Source: Lachnospiraceae bacterium
GTDB taxonomy: Bacteria > Bacillota > Clostridia > Lachnospirales > Lachnospiraceae
Assembly: GCA_017622875.1 (NCBI GenBank)
Contig: JAGAQG010000038.1
Span: forward strand, 1-47,580
Direction: 5' to 3'
DNA: 47,580 nucleotides
Part shown: one piece after another, positions 8,703-17,452 of the stretch
Layout of the letters: each line of letters opens with the position of its first letter
Position numbering within the stretch: position 1 is the first letter of the stretch
Notes under the pieces: model-generated
Told to the model about the DNA's origin: nothing
The model's database searches: none
The model's input: the letters and a program-made list of their open reading frames with translations, nothing else
Program-made: the position numbers and the translations under genes

Positions 8703-10409
8703 TTAATGGAACTGATAAACCGCATAAGCTGTTTCATTGGCTCCAAAGATTGTTTCTACCCATTCTTCCTCTACATTTAAGTATTCCTTCATACATTTCA
8801 ACTGGTAGTTGTGAAGCATAATTACATAAGTATTGTCATCAGTGATAGATTCCGCAACGTTCTCTACACCGTGATTTTTAAGCTTTTCCTCATAATGCGG
8901 GCAATAGGCTGTCCAGTCACCGAGAGAAATATAATTGATATAATCCGGCTCCGTATTTTTGATCGTACATTTTCCGTATAATTCCGTCATAGTCGCTATA
9001 TCCATATAATAGAGCCTGTCTGGATCATTTGCGCAATATTCTTTAATGGTCTGTACATCATTGTACCAGTATGTTTTCGCAATATTATCTGTACGAAAAT
9101 GTCCAAACTTACCTGCTGCAATTAATATAAGAGCCCCACATCCCAATGCAAGTGCAGCCATTCCATTCCCGCTGATCTTACCAGTCTCTTCCTCTCGATA
9201 AAGATGCATATCCCTCATCTCAAAAAGCACATGTAAAATTACCGCCAGGAAAATCAGACTCATGGTCATCTGGATTCGCTCGATGGCTCTTCCCCAGTAG
9301 GTAAAGTATAGCCAGAGAACACACATTGCCGCGCTCTGAACTGCCAGATAAATAGCCAGCGGATAATTCTTTTTCCAAATCAACAGAATCAAAAGAATTA
9401 CCGCAGCCACAAACAATAATGCATTTTCTATACCATAGGCATTACCGAGTACATCTTTGACAAAGGTTTTTACTGCATCCACTGATTTCGTAACAAATGT
9501 AATTCCCTGTTCTTTCTCTAGTTCTTTAACAGCTTCTAAATATTCCGGGAAAAATTCTTTCGGCAGATCACCAAGCACCGTGTAGTCATATACACGCATC
9601 ATATTGAATTCTTCTTCAGAAATTCCATATGGTTCATACAATTCCGGATATTCTTCATAAGGAAGCAAATCATAATAATCATACACATTGGTACGCACAT
9701 CAAAAAAGTCTCTGAATTCCTTCCAGCCTTCCTTTGAATAAGCCGCCGCATTGATTACAAACAACACTGCTGTGACTGCCAAAATCATAAACGGTGCACC
9801 GATGGTCAGTTTCTTCAAATCCTTCTTTCCGATCAGCTTCCAAAGATATACCAGACCCGTAGCCGGAATCAGCATATAAAAAATATTCGGACGGATGCAA
9901 AATGCAATGTTTGCCAAAATTCCCACCATCAAAATATTTTTCCAGTCAGTCTCTGAGGTGGCATACCAGAAAATGGCTGCCATACCCATAAAAGCTGCGG
10001 TAGTTGTATAAGTCAGCTGCACATAAACCTTTAACCAGATTCCCACAAAAGCTCCGATGGCCATTATCATCAGCACCAGCTTACCCGGCCATTTTTCTGA
10101 AAAGCTCTGTATACGATATAAAATTGCTCCAAAAGAAAACATCTGAACAGCAATCAGTACAATTCCATACCAGTTCAATGCTCTCGTAATCTCATACAGC
10201 TTACTTAAGAACCAGGTAAAGCAAAAGGTCATCTGAATTCCATAGCTTTCCGGTGTGCCTGTAAACTGTCCGGAAACCAGTTCTGCGATCATACGGTCAT
10301 CATTTGTGGAATATACGATCGGTATAAATTTGTAAATAATCAAAAACAAAACTGCTGACAAAAACATACTGCCGGCAAATTCCAACATTTTTCTATTCTT
10401 TTTCAACAT
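8703..10409 (-). CDS. Polytopic membrane glycosyltransferase-like protein (GT-C type)
   Basis: A 568-residue protein with about ten hydrophobic segments, a long first extracytoplasmic loop containing STNDDRMIAE (about residues 34-43), and a soluble C-terminal domain of about 150 residues after the last helix (about 430). This layout fits GT-C glycosyltransferases that use lipid-linked sugars; the acidic pair in the first loop is the expected catalytic site. The acceptor is unknown. The two SMR-like genes follow within 20 nt, consistent with a cell-surface glycan modification unit. AAAGGTAG precedes the ATG. Confidence 0.65.
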   Translation of the reverse strand: MLKKNRKMLEFAGSMFLSAVLFLIIYKFIPIVYSTNDDRMIAELVSGQFTGTPESYGIQMTFCFTWFLSKLYEITRALNWYGIVLIAVQMFSFGAILYRIQSFSEKWPGKLVLMIMAIGAFVGIWLKVYVQLTYTTTAAFMGMAAIFWYATSETDWKNILMVGILANIAFCIRPNIFYMLIPATGLVYLWKLIGKKDLKKLTIGAPFMILAVTAVLFVINAAAYSKEGWKEFRDFFDVRTNVYDYYDLLPYEEYPELYEPYGISEEEFNMMRVYDYTVLGDLPKEFFPEYLEAVKELEKEQGITFVTKSVDAVKTFVKDVLGNAYGIENALLFVAAVILLILLIWKKNYPLAIYLAVQSAAMCVLWLYFTYWGRAIERIQMTMSLIFLAVILHVLFEMRDMHLYREEETGKISGNGMAALALGCGALILIAAGKFGHFRTDNIAKTYWYNDVQTIKEYCANDPDRLYYMDIATMTELYGKCTIKNTEPDYINYISLGDWTAYCPHYEEKLKNHGVENVAESITDDNTYVIMLHNYQLKCMKEYLNVEEEWVETIFGANETAYAVYQFH

Positions 10410-10453
10410 CTTCTACCTTTTTTGACATTTTAGTAAACTAATTTTAGATATTT

Positions 10454-10471
10454 GTAAACTTTAAAGTTTAC
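10454..10471. promoter_or_regulatory. Perfect 18-bp palindrome upstream of the glycosyltransferase gene
   Basis: GTAAACTTTAAAGTTTAC is a perfect palindrome. Another GTAAACT half-site lies at about 10432. It sits just ahead of the membrane glycosyltransferase operon and touches the stop codon of the deacylase gene. It could be a repressor operator; no regulator gene is adjacent. Confidence 0.45.
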
Positions 10472-11013
10472 TATTCGCCTTTCAGCACAACAGTGATCGC
10501 TTTATGATGCACCGCGTCCAGAAACTTTGTAAACACTTCTTCTGTCTTCATTTTCAGACTGGAGGTATTCACACAAGGATGACATCCCAAATACGCACCC
10601 TTCAATACATCCTCATCTACAAGCAGCTGCACTGCATTGTCATGATCGTTCATCAGTCCCATAATGCTGACTGCTCCCGGATGAATATCCAGATACTTTT
10701 CCATATCCTCCGCAGAGGCAAAAGACAGCCTTGCACTGTTGATCTGAGAAGACAATTCCTTCGTCTTAAATGGTTTATCTCCCGGCATCATTAAAAGATA
10801 ATAGTTTGTCTTCTGGCGGTTGCACAGGAACAGATTTTTGCAAATAAGAACATCCAATACCGCATCGATCTCATTGCACGCCTCCATCGTATCTGCATGT
10901 CCATGATCGGTACGCACATACTCAATTCCTAGCTTATCAAGAAAATCATATACTCTGATTTCCCTTTCCTCACGCCCTGTCACATCCTCTGGACGCCCTT
11001 TGTATAGTTCCAT
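10471..11013 (-). CDS. Prolyl-tRNA trans-editing deacylase family protein (YbaK/ProXp, PrdX-like)
   Basis: A 180-residue YbaK/aminoacyl-tRNA deacylase-fold protein. Members hydrolyse mischarged tRNA-Pro. RPEDVTGREEREIRVYDFLDKLGIEY and a distal HPGAVSIMGLMND motif, with a CHPCVNTSSL segment near the end, are characteristic of the PrdX/ProXp group. I chose the ATG at 11013, preceded by AGAGGAG, because the family starts at MELYKGRPE; the longer open frame runs back through a terminator and a tRNA fragment and is not credible. It has its own leader between it and the molybdenum operon. Confidence 0.88.
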   Translation of the reverse strand: MELYKGRPEDVTGREEREIRVYDFLDKLGIEYVRTDHGHADTMEACNEIDAVLDVLICKNLFLCNRQKTNYYLLMMPGDKPFKTKELSSQINSARLSFASAEDMEKYLDIHPGAVSIMGLMNDHDNAVQLLVDEDVLKGAYLGCHPCVNTSSLKMKTEEVFTKFLDAVHHKAITVVLKGE

Positions 11014-11044
11014 TTTCACAAACTCCTCTATAAACCTTTGTAAA

Positions 11045-11069
11045 TTGTCCGGGGTTCGAATCCCCGATG
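11045..11069 (+). repeat. 25-nt copy of tRNA-Lys variable loop and T-arm
   Basis: These 25 nt are identical to the variable-loop, T-arm and first acceptor bases of the tRNA-Lys gene at 47443-47467. No acceptor, D or anticodon arm surrounds them, so this is not a tRNA gene. It overlaps the same tRNA segment that the 38.8-47.5 kb element uses as its attachment core, so it may be a secondary attachment site or a scar. In the leftward deacylase mRNA it would be antisense to tRNA-Lys. Confidence 0.75.
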
Positions 11070-11080
11070 GTAATTCTGAT

Positions 11081-11118
11081 AAAAAAGGGACTGCATATTT
11101 TGACAAATACCAGTCCCT
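11081..11118 (-). terminator. Intrinsic terminator after the molybdenum operon
   Basis: On the minus strand AGGGACTG pairs with CAGTCCCT around a partly paired loop and runs into six T residues. It lies 54 nt after the stop codon of the last molybdenum-operon gene and ahead of the deacylase gene, so it can end the former or attenuate the latter. Confidence 0.8.
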
Positions 11119-11139
11119 CATACTCACCATATGCAATTT

Positions 11140-11169
11140 ATTATACCGCTTTCTGCAAATTACTGTCAA
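11140..11169 (-). promoter_or_regulatory. Promoter for the YbaK/ProXp gene
   Basis: On the minus strand TTGACA and TATAAT are both perfect consensus hexamers, separated by 18 nt. The predicted start, near 11133, is only about 15 nt ahead of the intrinsic terminator, so part of the transcription would stop before the deacylase gene. Confidence 0.65.
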
Positions 11170-11171
11170 TA

Positions 11172-12194
11172 TCAAGCCTTTCCAAAACTGCATGCAGGAT
11201 AGTGACATTCCGGGCATCCGAGGCAAAGTCCGCCATGTCCAAGCACCGTGATGTCCTTTCTCTTTACAGGAACCTTTGCCGCGATTCTTGGAAGCATCAG
11301 ATCAAAAATGGTAGAGCTTGCATACATCACGCATCCCGGCAGTCCCATGATCGGTGTTCCATCTTCAAAATACGCCAGACAGAACATTGCTCCCGGCAGT
11401 ACCGGTGCCCCGTAGGAAATAACTTCTGCCCCGCTCTGCTTAATAGCTCCCGGTGTCTTATCATCAGGGTCCACACTCATTCCGCCAGTAGTAATAATGA
11501 TTTCACAGCCCTTTTCTTTCAGCTTTAAAATGGCATTTTTAATATTGTCCAGATCATCATTTACAATGATATGGTCTGTCACTTCAATATCATAGGCCTT
11601 CAATTTTTCCACAACGACCGGAGTAAAGGTATCCTGAATCCTTCCATAGAATACTTCATTTCCTGTCGTTACAATTCCTGCCCTTTTTAAAACATATGGA
11701 TGAAGCGCACAAAGAGGTTTGTCTCCTGCACATTTTTTCACAAGCTCCATCTTATCCTTTTTAATGACTAAAGGAATGACACGGGTTCCGATTAATTTAT
11801 CTCCTTTACGGACCGGTGTGTTGGTATGTCTGGAAGCAATCATGACCTGATCAATATCATTAATTTCATTTAATCGTTCCACATCAATAGTGAAAAGACC
11901 GTCACACGCTGCCTTTAACTCGATTTTCCCCTCTTTTACCTCTGAAGGAGTCATATGTTCATTGATACATACATCGCAGAGAATCTGGGCAGCCTCATTT
12001 TCATGATACATTGTTTCATCATTTTCCCATATGTAGAGGTTATCCTTTCCTAGGCTTAATAACACCGGGATATCCTCTTCTGTAATGATATGTCCCTTAA
12101 GAAAGCGGGCATCCTTTGTCACTCCTTTGATAATCTGTGTGATATCATGGCATAAAATCTGTCCTACCGCATCTTCTGTTCTAATCAGCTTCAT
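11172..12194 (-). CDS. Molybdopterin-binding protein (MoeA/MogA-like) with Cys-rich tail
   Basis: A 340-residue protein with a MoCF (molybdopterin-binding) domain at about residues 165-300, containing IIITTGGMSVDPDD and GLPGCVMY. The N-terminal 160 residues (IRTEDAVGQILCHDITQI start) resemble the MoeA-like leader of clostridial molybdopterin-binding proteins. The tail after about residue 318 holds four cysteines spaced C-x2-C-x2-C-x4-C, a possible metal site. It probably handles MPT or adenylyl-MPT in cofactor assembly or delivery. I chose the ATG at 12194 with GGAGAAGG upstream; it overlaps the moaE-like stop by 14 nt and closes the operon. Confidence 0.8.
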   Translation of the reverse strand: MKLIRTEDAVGQILCHDITQIIKGVTKDARFLKGHIITEEDIPVLLSLGKDNLYIWENDETMYHENEAAQILCDVCINEHMTPSEVKEGKIELKAACDGLFTIDVERLNEINDIDQVMIASRHTNTPVRKGDKLIGTRVIPLVIKKDKMELVKKCAGDKPLCALHPYVLKRAGIVTTGNEVFYGRIQDTFTPVVVEKLKAYDIEVTDHIIVNDDLDNIKNAILKLKEKGCEIIITTGGMSVDPDDKTPGAIKQSGAEVISYGAPVLPGAMFCLAYFEDGTPIMGLPGCVMYASSTIFDLMLPRIAAKVPVKRKDITVLGHGGLCLGCPECHYPACSFGKA

Positions 12195-12588
12195 AGATTT
12201 CCTTCTCCTCAACACATTCATTCTTTAGTTTTCCTACCAGAAACTGCAATGCATCCACCACATGAGGGCGAATGTCCCCACCGATGAGAACATACATAAT
12301 ATCATCTCCCACCGTCAGCATGCCTTCATTCAGCCACGCTTTTACATAATAAATGCCTTCCAGCTCATAGGTCTCTCCAATGGCAGCCTGTACCTTTTCC
12401 TCATCGTAAGAAAACAGCATTCCGACAACATCTTTCGTATTTTCCTCTCCAAAACGCACCTTGGCTTTGGCTGATTTTCTCACGATTCCATTGTGGGTCA
12501 GATACATTCCGATTTTATCTGCACTCTCATGGGATTTTGCTTCTTTCATCCATGCGTCCATGGATGGGCTTAATTTTTTCTCATTCAT
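12181..12588 (-). CDS. MoaE-like molybdopterin synthase catalytic subunit homologue
   Basis: A 135-residue protein that I assign to the clostridial MoaE-like group on the order of its segments: VRKSAKAKVRFGEE, a central EGIYYVKAWLNEGMLTVGDDIMYVLIGGDIRPHVVDAL and a closing KNECVEEKEIY. MoaE transfers sulfur from MoaD thiocarboxylate to precursor Z. The canonical WKKE catalytic ending is not obvious and no moaD is nearby, so the activity is uncertain. I chose the ATG at 12588, since an AGGAAA site lies just after the modC stop; the longer frame lies inside modC. Confidence 0.65.
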   Translation of the reverse strand: MNEKKLSPSMDAWMKEAKSHESADKIGMYLTHNGIVRKSAKAKVRFGEENTKDVVGMLFSYDEEKVQAAIGETYELEGIYYVKAWLNEGMLTVGDDIMYVLIGGDIRPHVVDALQFLVGKLKNECVEEKEIYEAD

Positions 12589-12602
12589 TTTCTGTTTCCT
12601 GT

Positions 12603-13649
12603 CTATTCCGGATATAAAAGCAATACATTGGTCGGGGCGATACCAAGCTGCTCCGGCATTGATTCCGGCCGCCTGTCTTTTGGCATCCTCCACCAGATAT
12701 CCGGGGTTCCATCCTTTTGTCCTGCATACCTGAATAAAAGACGCAGCTCAAAAGGATCCTCTCTTTCATTAGAATACACTACCGGATAAACATTCTCACG
12801 TGCCTTCGGATTAAAATAATGAGCACGAAGACCTACCGCACAGACAGTATCCCCTACCGGCACCTTTGTCTGCAGGTGGATTCCCCAATCCGGCACATAA
12901 ACTTCAAATTCCCCAGTTTTGTAAGCATCTGCAATGTTCTTGCACCCTGTCAGAATCGCTGCTGTCCTGCTCTTTGGATCTGCAAAAACCTCCTTGGTCT
13001 TTCCATGATTCAAAATTCTTCCCTGATGCATGACTGCGACCTGACTGCAAAGATAATAGACCTCATCCCTGCTGTGGCTTACCATCAGAACATCTTTGCC
13101 AAATCTCTCCAGAATTGTTCTGACCTGAGTCTGCAATTGCTCTCTAAGGTAGGAATCCAATGCACTGAAAGGCTCGTCCAAAAGCAGCAGTTCCGGCTCA
13201 CTGACCAGCATGCGCGCCAGTGCACATCTTTGCTGCTGGCCGCCGCTCAACTGATGAGGGAATAATTTTCTGCATGCGGAAAGCTCCATAACTTCCAGCA
13301 TTTCCTCCATTTTTGTCCTGCGGACAGATCTATCCTTTTCCTTTGATAACCCACAAAGAATGTTCTGCTCCACATTCATATTTGGGAACAATGCGTAATT
13401 CTGGAACAGATATCCTACATTTCGCTCCTGGGGCTTTAAATTTATTTTCTTTTCACTATCATATAGCACTCTGCCATTTAATACAATGCGTCCTTCATCA
13501 GGTCTTAGGATTCCCGCAATGCATTTTAAAGTCATGCTCTTTCCGCATCCGGAGGCCCCAAGGATACCGGTAACTCCATCCGGATGTTCTAAATCTATGG
13601 TCAACTGGAAGTCTCCAGCTGTTTTCTTAATATGTACAGAAAGACTCAT
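12603..13649 (-). CDS. modC: Molybdate ABC transporter ATP-binding protein
   Basis: A 348-residue ABC ATPase: Walker A GASGCGKS (31-38), signature LSGGQQQR (134-141), Walker B LLLLDEP (154-160) and the switch histidine in VSHSRDEVYYL (about 195). The C-terminal part (about 230-348) replaces a classical Mop/TOBE domain with a divergent one. It energises molybdate (or tungstate) import with ModB and ModA. The start overlaps modB by the ATGA tetranucleotide, so translation is coupled. Confidence 0.92.
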   Translation of the reverse strand: MSLSVHIKKTAGDFQLTIDLEHPDGVTGILGASGCGKSMTLKCIAGILRPDEGRIVLNGRVLYDSEKKINLKPQERNVGYLFQNYALFPNMNVEQNILCGLSKEKDRSVRRTKMEEMLEVMELSACRKLFPHQLSGGQQQRCALARMLVSEPELLLLDEPFSALDSYLREQLQTQVRTILERFGKDVLMVSHSRDEVYYLCSQVAVMHQGRILNHGKTKEVFADPKSRTAAILTGCKNIADAYKTGEFEVYVPDWGIHLQTKVPVGDTVCAVGLRAHYFNPKARENVYPVVYSNEREDPFELRLLFRYAGQKDGTPDIWWRMPKDRRPESMPEQLGIAPTNVLLLYPE

Positions 13650-14314
13650 TTTGCACCTGCCTTTCCATTTTTACGCTCCAGCATATTTACAACAAGAAGT
13701 ACCACCGTTGAAATCGCAAGGTTTACCATAACCCAGAAAAAAGCACCTGCTTCATCATTGGTTCTCCAGAGCTGATAAACTGTTGTGGAAATGGTGGCTG
13801 TTCTGCCCGGCACATAGCCAATGAGCATGCTTGTTGCACCATATTCTCCCAATGCTCTTGCAAATGCGAGGATCATTCCTGCCAGGATTCCCTGCTTGCA
13901 GGCCGGCATCTGAATACGCCAGAAAATATAGGTATTTGACAGGCCTAAGGTCTGGCCTGAATATTTCAAGTTCTTATCAAAGCTTTCGAAAGCACCACGG
14001 GCAGTTCGGTACATTAGCGGGAATGCAACAACTGCGGAGGCTACGATTCCGCCATACCAGGTCATGGCGAACTGAATTCCAAACTGGGATAAAAGGATTC
14101 CTAAGGGACGCTTCGGTCCTAAGAGGATCAGTAAAAAATATCCGCACACGGTTGGCGGCAACACCATCGGGAGGGTCAGGACTACATCGAGGACACCTTT
14201 GATGGCTCTTGGCAGCTTGGCAATATAATAAGCTGCAAAAATTCCTGTAAAAAAAACGATTACACTGCTGAACAGAGCAATTCTTAACGAGTTAATCAGT
14301 GGATACCAATCCAT
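13646..14314 (-). CDS. modB: Molybdate ABC transporter permease
   Basis: A 222-residue permease with five hydrophobic segments and the cytoplasmic loop EYGATSMLIGYVPGRTATI (about 157-175), the EAA-type coupling motif of ModB. I chose the ATG at 14314, since GGTGG lies 5 nt upstream; a GTG three codons earlier sits inside that ribosome site. It lies between modA and modC in the molybdenum operon. Confidence 0.92.
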   Translation of the reverse strand: MDWYPLINSLRIALFSSVIVFFTGIFAAYYIAKLPRAIKGVLDVVLTLPMVLPPTVCGYFLLILLGPKRPLGILLSQFGIQFAMTWYGGIVASAVVAFPLMYRTARGAFESFDKNLKYSGQTLGLSNTYIFWRIQMPACKQGILAGMILAFARALGEYGATSMLIGYVPGRTATISTTVYQLWRTNDEAGAFFWVMVNLAISTVVLLVVNMLERKNGKAGAK

Positions 14315-14421
14315 TATGTCCACCTTTCTATAAATTTCTCTCTTTTAATCATACATCTCTCAAGGGACGCCTCCATACCTGCTGTCCGCATCCCCTGAAA
14401 AATGTCTGTTTCAAAAGCCAA

Positions 14422-15240
14422 TTACTGTACGCGTGAGAATCCTACGCCTTCAAAGATTTCCATACAAGCATCAGTCTGAAGGAATGCTAAAAATTCTTTT
14501 GCAAGTTCCTGGTTTTCGCTTGTCTTTAATACTGCTGCAGGATAAATTACCTGTCCGCACATTTCAGCTGTTGCTGCATCTGTCACTGTAAGACCTGCTG
14601 AGAATGCATCTGTACAGTAGATGACACCACAGTCAACGCTTCCTTCGGAAACCTGTGTTGTTACTTCCTTAACGTTAGAACCGTAAGAGATTGTACCTGC
14701 ACCTGCAAGTTCTTCTTCACTCAGTCCATAGTAAGCAAGGATCTTCTGTGTATACTGTCCTACAGGAACATCACTGTTTCCCATAGCCATTAAAATTTCA
14801 CCATTTTTCAGAGCTTCTGCCCAGTCATCAAATGTTTCGATTCCCGCTTCGCTTGTGTCGCTCACACAAAGAGTTACCTTGTTTTCAAGAATATCGATTC
14901 TTGTATCTTCAAGAACATAATCCAGACCTTCTGTGTTTACTTCAGGATCAGCTGTAATATCAAGCTGGTTCATCTGTTTCTGACCTGCTGAGATGAACAA
15001 GTCGCAAACTGCACCTTCCTGAATCTGGGTCTTTAATGTTCCTGAGGAGTCAAAATTGAAAACCAATTCTACTGCAGGGTTTTCTGCTTTGTAAAGTTCA
15101 CTGATCTGTGTCAGTGTTTCTGTCATGGAAGCTGCTGCGAAAACATACAATTCTGTTGTTTCAGCCGTTTTTTCACTGCCGCATGCTGCGAGGCTTAAAA
15201 CCATCATCCCGGCAAGCAATAATGATACGATCTTTTTCAT
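14422..15240 (-). CDS. modA: Molybdate-binding lipoprotein
   Basis: A 272-residue periplasmic-binding-type lipoprotein. The signal peptide ends in LAAC (about residues 17-20), giving a lipidated cysteine. The mature part begins ELYVFAAASMTETL, the ModA start that binds the oxyanion with backbone and serine contacts, and contains VGQYTQKIL. I chose the ATG at 15240 with AAAGGAG 9 nt upstream; an ATG three codons earlier is too close to that site. About 100 nt separate it from modB, with no clear terminator. Confidence 0.93.
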   Translation of the reverse strand: MKKIVSLLLAGMMVLSLAACGSEKTAETTELYVFAAASMTETLTQISELYKAENPAVELVFNFDSSGTLKTQIQEGAVCDLFISAGQKQMNQLDITADPEVNTEGLDYVLEDTRIDILENKVTLCVSDTSEAGIETFDDWAEALKNGEILMAMGNSDVPVGQYTQKILAYYGLSEEELAGAGTISYGSNVKEVTTQVSEGSVDCGVIYCTDAFSAGLTVTDAATAEMCGQVIYPAAVLKTSENQELAKEFLAFLQTDACMEIFEGVGFSRVQ

Positions 15241-15325
15241 TGGTATCATTCTCCTTTCTTTTTCAAAAAGATTTATTCAAAACGTGGATTTACACGCTTT
15301 GTTCTGCCAAAATTTCCGAATCGTA

Positions 15326-15823
15326 TTATTTACGTGCGCAGTTTGTGGCTTCTCCTGTAAGAATTTCAATGCCATGTCCAAGTTCAGAAATTACATATTC
15401 TAAACATTCCCTGACCGCTTTCGGGCTTCCCGGCAGATTTAAGATCAGTGTCTGTTTTCTGATTCCTGCTGTAGCACGGCTAAGCATGGCACGCTTTGTA
15501 AACTGCATGCTGTATGCACGCATTGCTTCCGGGATCCCCGGAACGATTCGTTCTGTAACTGCTATGGTTGCTTCCGGCATACAGTCTCTCATAGAAAAAC
15601 CGGTTCCGCCGGTAGTTAAGATCAGCTCTGCCAGATTTTCATCCGCAATTTTTTTCATTTCATTTTCCAACATTTCCTGCTCATCCGGTAAAATTACAGT
15701 CGATACGACTTCGTAGCCATTTTCCTCTACGATTCTTCTAATCTCCGGACCGCTTTTATCTTCTCTTTCTCCTCTGTACCCTGCATCACTGGATACGATG
15801 ATCGCTGCTCTTTTTTTGCTCAT
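15326..15823 (-). CDS. mog: Molybdopterin adenylyltransferase (MogA/MoaB family)
   Basis: A 165-residue protein of the MogA/MoaB family that adenylylates molybdopterin before metal insertion. The MPT-binding signature TTGGTGFSMRD (about 89-99; family usually has SPRD) and the NLPGSPKAV motif (about 129) are clear. GGTTAGGAG precedes the ATG. It sits between moaA and modA, so cofactor synthesis and metal uptake are co-transcribed. Confidence 0.88.
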   Translation of the reverse strand: MSKKRAAIIVSSDAGYRGEREDKSGPEIRRIVEENGYEVVSTVILPDEQEMLENEMKKIADENLAELILTTGGTGFSMRDCMPEATIAVTERIVPGIPEAMRAYSMQFTKRAMLSRATAGIRKQTLILNLPGSPKAVRECLEYVISELGHGIEILTGEATNCARK

Positions 15824-15832
15824 ATTTTTCTC

Positions 15833-16807
15833 CTAACCACCGATCTGGGCCATCATATGTTCTTCCGCATGGCTTCCTATCTGACTGCCGAACTGATGGC
15901 CTATCGGTTTTCGTAAAATTGTCTCTTCGATTGCTTCTCGTAAATCTGCCTCACTGGCATTTTCACGCAGTAATTTTTTTAAATCTGTCCCAATGTCATA
16001 CTGCAGACAGGACTTTAAATATCCTTGAGAAGTCAGTCTCACACGGTTGCAGGATTCACAGAATTTATGGCTGATGGCACTGATAAAACCAATTTTTCCC
16101 TGAAATCCAGGGAAAGAGTAATAATGTCCCGGTCCGTTTCCAAGACTTTCTTCATATGGAATACCTTCACCATAGCGCTCCTTCAGTCCCTCTAAAATAC
16201 TCTCTTCGCTGCAGAATTCAAACTGCTTTCCAAGTCCGATTGGCATCATTTCTATGTAACGCACGTGCACCGGATATTTTCTCGCAAGTTCTGCCATTTC
16301 AAGCACGTTCTGACCTTCAATCCCCATGGGCACGCAATTTACCTTCAGCGGTATCTCTCTGTACTTCAGCGCCGCCTTAAATCCTTCCATTACCTTATCA
16401 AAAGAATCTCTTCGCGCAATCTTTTGGAACACTTCTGTATTCAATGTATCAAGGCTTAAATTAATTCCATCAATCCCTGCCTCCGCCAGCGCTTTCATAG
16501 TATCTGCCAGCAGGATTCCATTGGTAGTGATCGTTACCTGCTCTATTCCGTCAATCCTTTTGATCTCTTTTACCAAATGCGCCACATTTTTCCGCACCAG
16601 CGGTTCCCCGCCAGTCAGCTTGATCTTACGAAAACCAAGCCCTGCAAATACCCTTACCAGATGAATGATCTCCTCATAGCTTAAAATCTCCGTATGATCT
16701 ACCGCATCCACACCATCTTCCGGCATACAGTAAACACATCTTAAATTACATCTGTCTATGACGGAAATACGCAGATAATCGATAGTTCTTCCATGACCAT
16801 CATTCAT
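15833..16807 (-). CDS. moaA: GTP 3',8-cyclase
   Basis: A 324-residue radical-SAM enzyme that converts GTP to 3',8-cyclo-GTP, the first step of molybdenum cofactor synthesis. The N-terminal cluster is C20-x3-C24-x2-C27 and the C-terminal cluster is [18 protein letters not shown] near residue 255. I prefer the ATG at 16807 (IDYLRIS follows as in the family, GGAG upstream) over an in-frame GTG five codons earlier. The start overlaps moaC by 8 nt. Confidence 0.94.
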   Translation of the reverse strand: MNDGHGRTIDYLRISVIDRCNLRCVYCMPEDGVDAVDHTEILSYEEIIHLVRVFAGLGFRKIKLTGGEPLVRKNVAHLVKEIKRIDGIEQVTITTNGILLADTMKALAEAGIDGINLSLDTLNTEVFQKIARRDSFDKVMEGFKAALKYREIPLKVNCVPMGIEGQNVLEMAELARKYPVHVRYIEMMPIGLGKQFEFCSEESILEGLKERYGEGIPYEESLGNGPGHYYSFPGFQGKIGFISAISHKFCESCNRVRLTSQGYLKSCLQYDIGTDLKKLLRENASEADLREAIEETILRKPIGHQFGSQIGSHAEEHMMAQIGG

Positions 16808-17279
16808 AATAAAAATCTCCACTCTTTCCTCCGTGCTTTTCCACCAGATGAATTTCCCGAATTACCATTCGTTTGTCAATCGCCTTACACATATCATAAA
16901 TCGTAAGAAGCGCCGCACTAACACCATGCAGTGCTTCCATTTCCACACCAGTTTTTCCTTCTACTTTCACTGTACAGATTGCTTTGATGGCACCTTTCGC
17001 CTGCTCCAATTCAAAATCAATTGCACATTTACTGATCATTAACGGATGGCACATTGGAATGATCGAGGAAGTCTGCTTCACTGCCATGATTCCTGCAACT
17101 CTGGCAACCCCGAGCACATCACCTTTTTTTACTTTGTTCCCGGTGACTGCTGCCATAATCTCTTCTGAAACCAAAATCCTGCCTTCTGCTGCTGCGGTAC
17201 GGGAAGTAGGTTCTTTCCCCGATACATCTACCATGACCGCATTTCCTTTTTCGTCAAAATGATTCATTTCCCCTGTCAT
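16800..17279 (-). CDS. moaC: Cyclic pyranopterin monophosphate synthase
   Basis: A 159-residue MoaC, which turns cyclo-GTP into cyclic pyranopterin monophosphate. [16 protein letters not shown], the IPMCHPL motif (about residues 75-81) and [26 protein letters not shown] are diagnostic, including catalytic His and Lys positions. Two in-frame ATGs are possible; the first (17279) has AAAGGG 10 nt upstream, while the second sits 2 nt after AGGGG. It is the first gene behind the structured leader. Confidence 0.94.
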   Translation of the reverse strand: MTGEMNHFDEKGNAVMVDVSGKEPTSRTAAAEGRILVSEEIMAAVTGNKVKKGDVLGVARVAGIMAVKQTSSIIPMCHPLMISKCAIDFELEQAKGAIKAICTVKVEGKTGVEMEALHGVSAALLTIYDMCKAIDKRMVIREIHLVEKHGGKSGDFYYE

Positions 17280-17328
17280 TTATTTCAGACCCTTTCTCCA
17301 ACTATCCTGCACTTTTTGTAATAAACAT

Positions 17329-17354
17329 AAAAAAGAGAGGATTAAAATCCTCTC
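17329..17354 (-). terminator. Leader terminator ahead of moaC
   Basis: On the minus strand GAGAGGATT pairs with AATCCTCTC and is followed by six T residues. It lies 50 nt before the moaC start and after two structured leader elements, which is where an expression-platform terminator would be. Confidence 0.85.
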
Positions 17355-17452
17355 CACGATTCTGCAATATTCGACAAATATATTTCCTGCTTCCTGCGTA
17401 CAAAAATAAGCCTCGCTTCCTTGCAGAAACCAGGTCTATGAAATATATTGTC
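17355..17452 (-). ncRNA. Second structured leader element: long hairpin
   Basis: Minus strand: GACAATATATTTC pairs with GAAATATATTTGTC (13 bp, one bulged T). Inside it CTGGTTTCTGC pairs with GCAGGAAGCAG (10 of 11 positions), enclosing a 25-nt loop that has its own AAGC/GCTT hairpin. The 5' side has a 6-nt bulge. I do not recognise a known aptamer. It lies between the upstream element and the leader terminator and could be part of the same regulatory device. Confidence 0.55.

Noticed and set aside
11041-11075. A tRNA gene at the T-arm-like sequence
   Set aside because: No acceptor, D or anticodon arm can be drawn around it.
11000-11226. N-terminal extension of the YbaK/ProXp gene
   Set aside because: The frame runs through a terminator, a promoter region and a tRNA fragment; the ribosome site and family start are at 11013.
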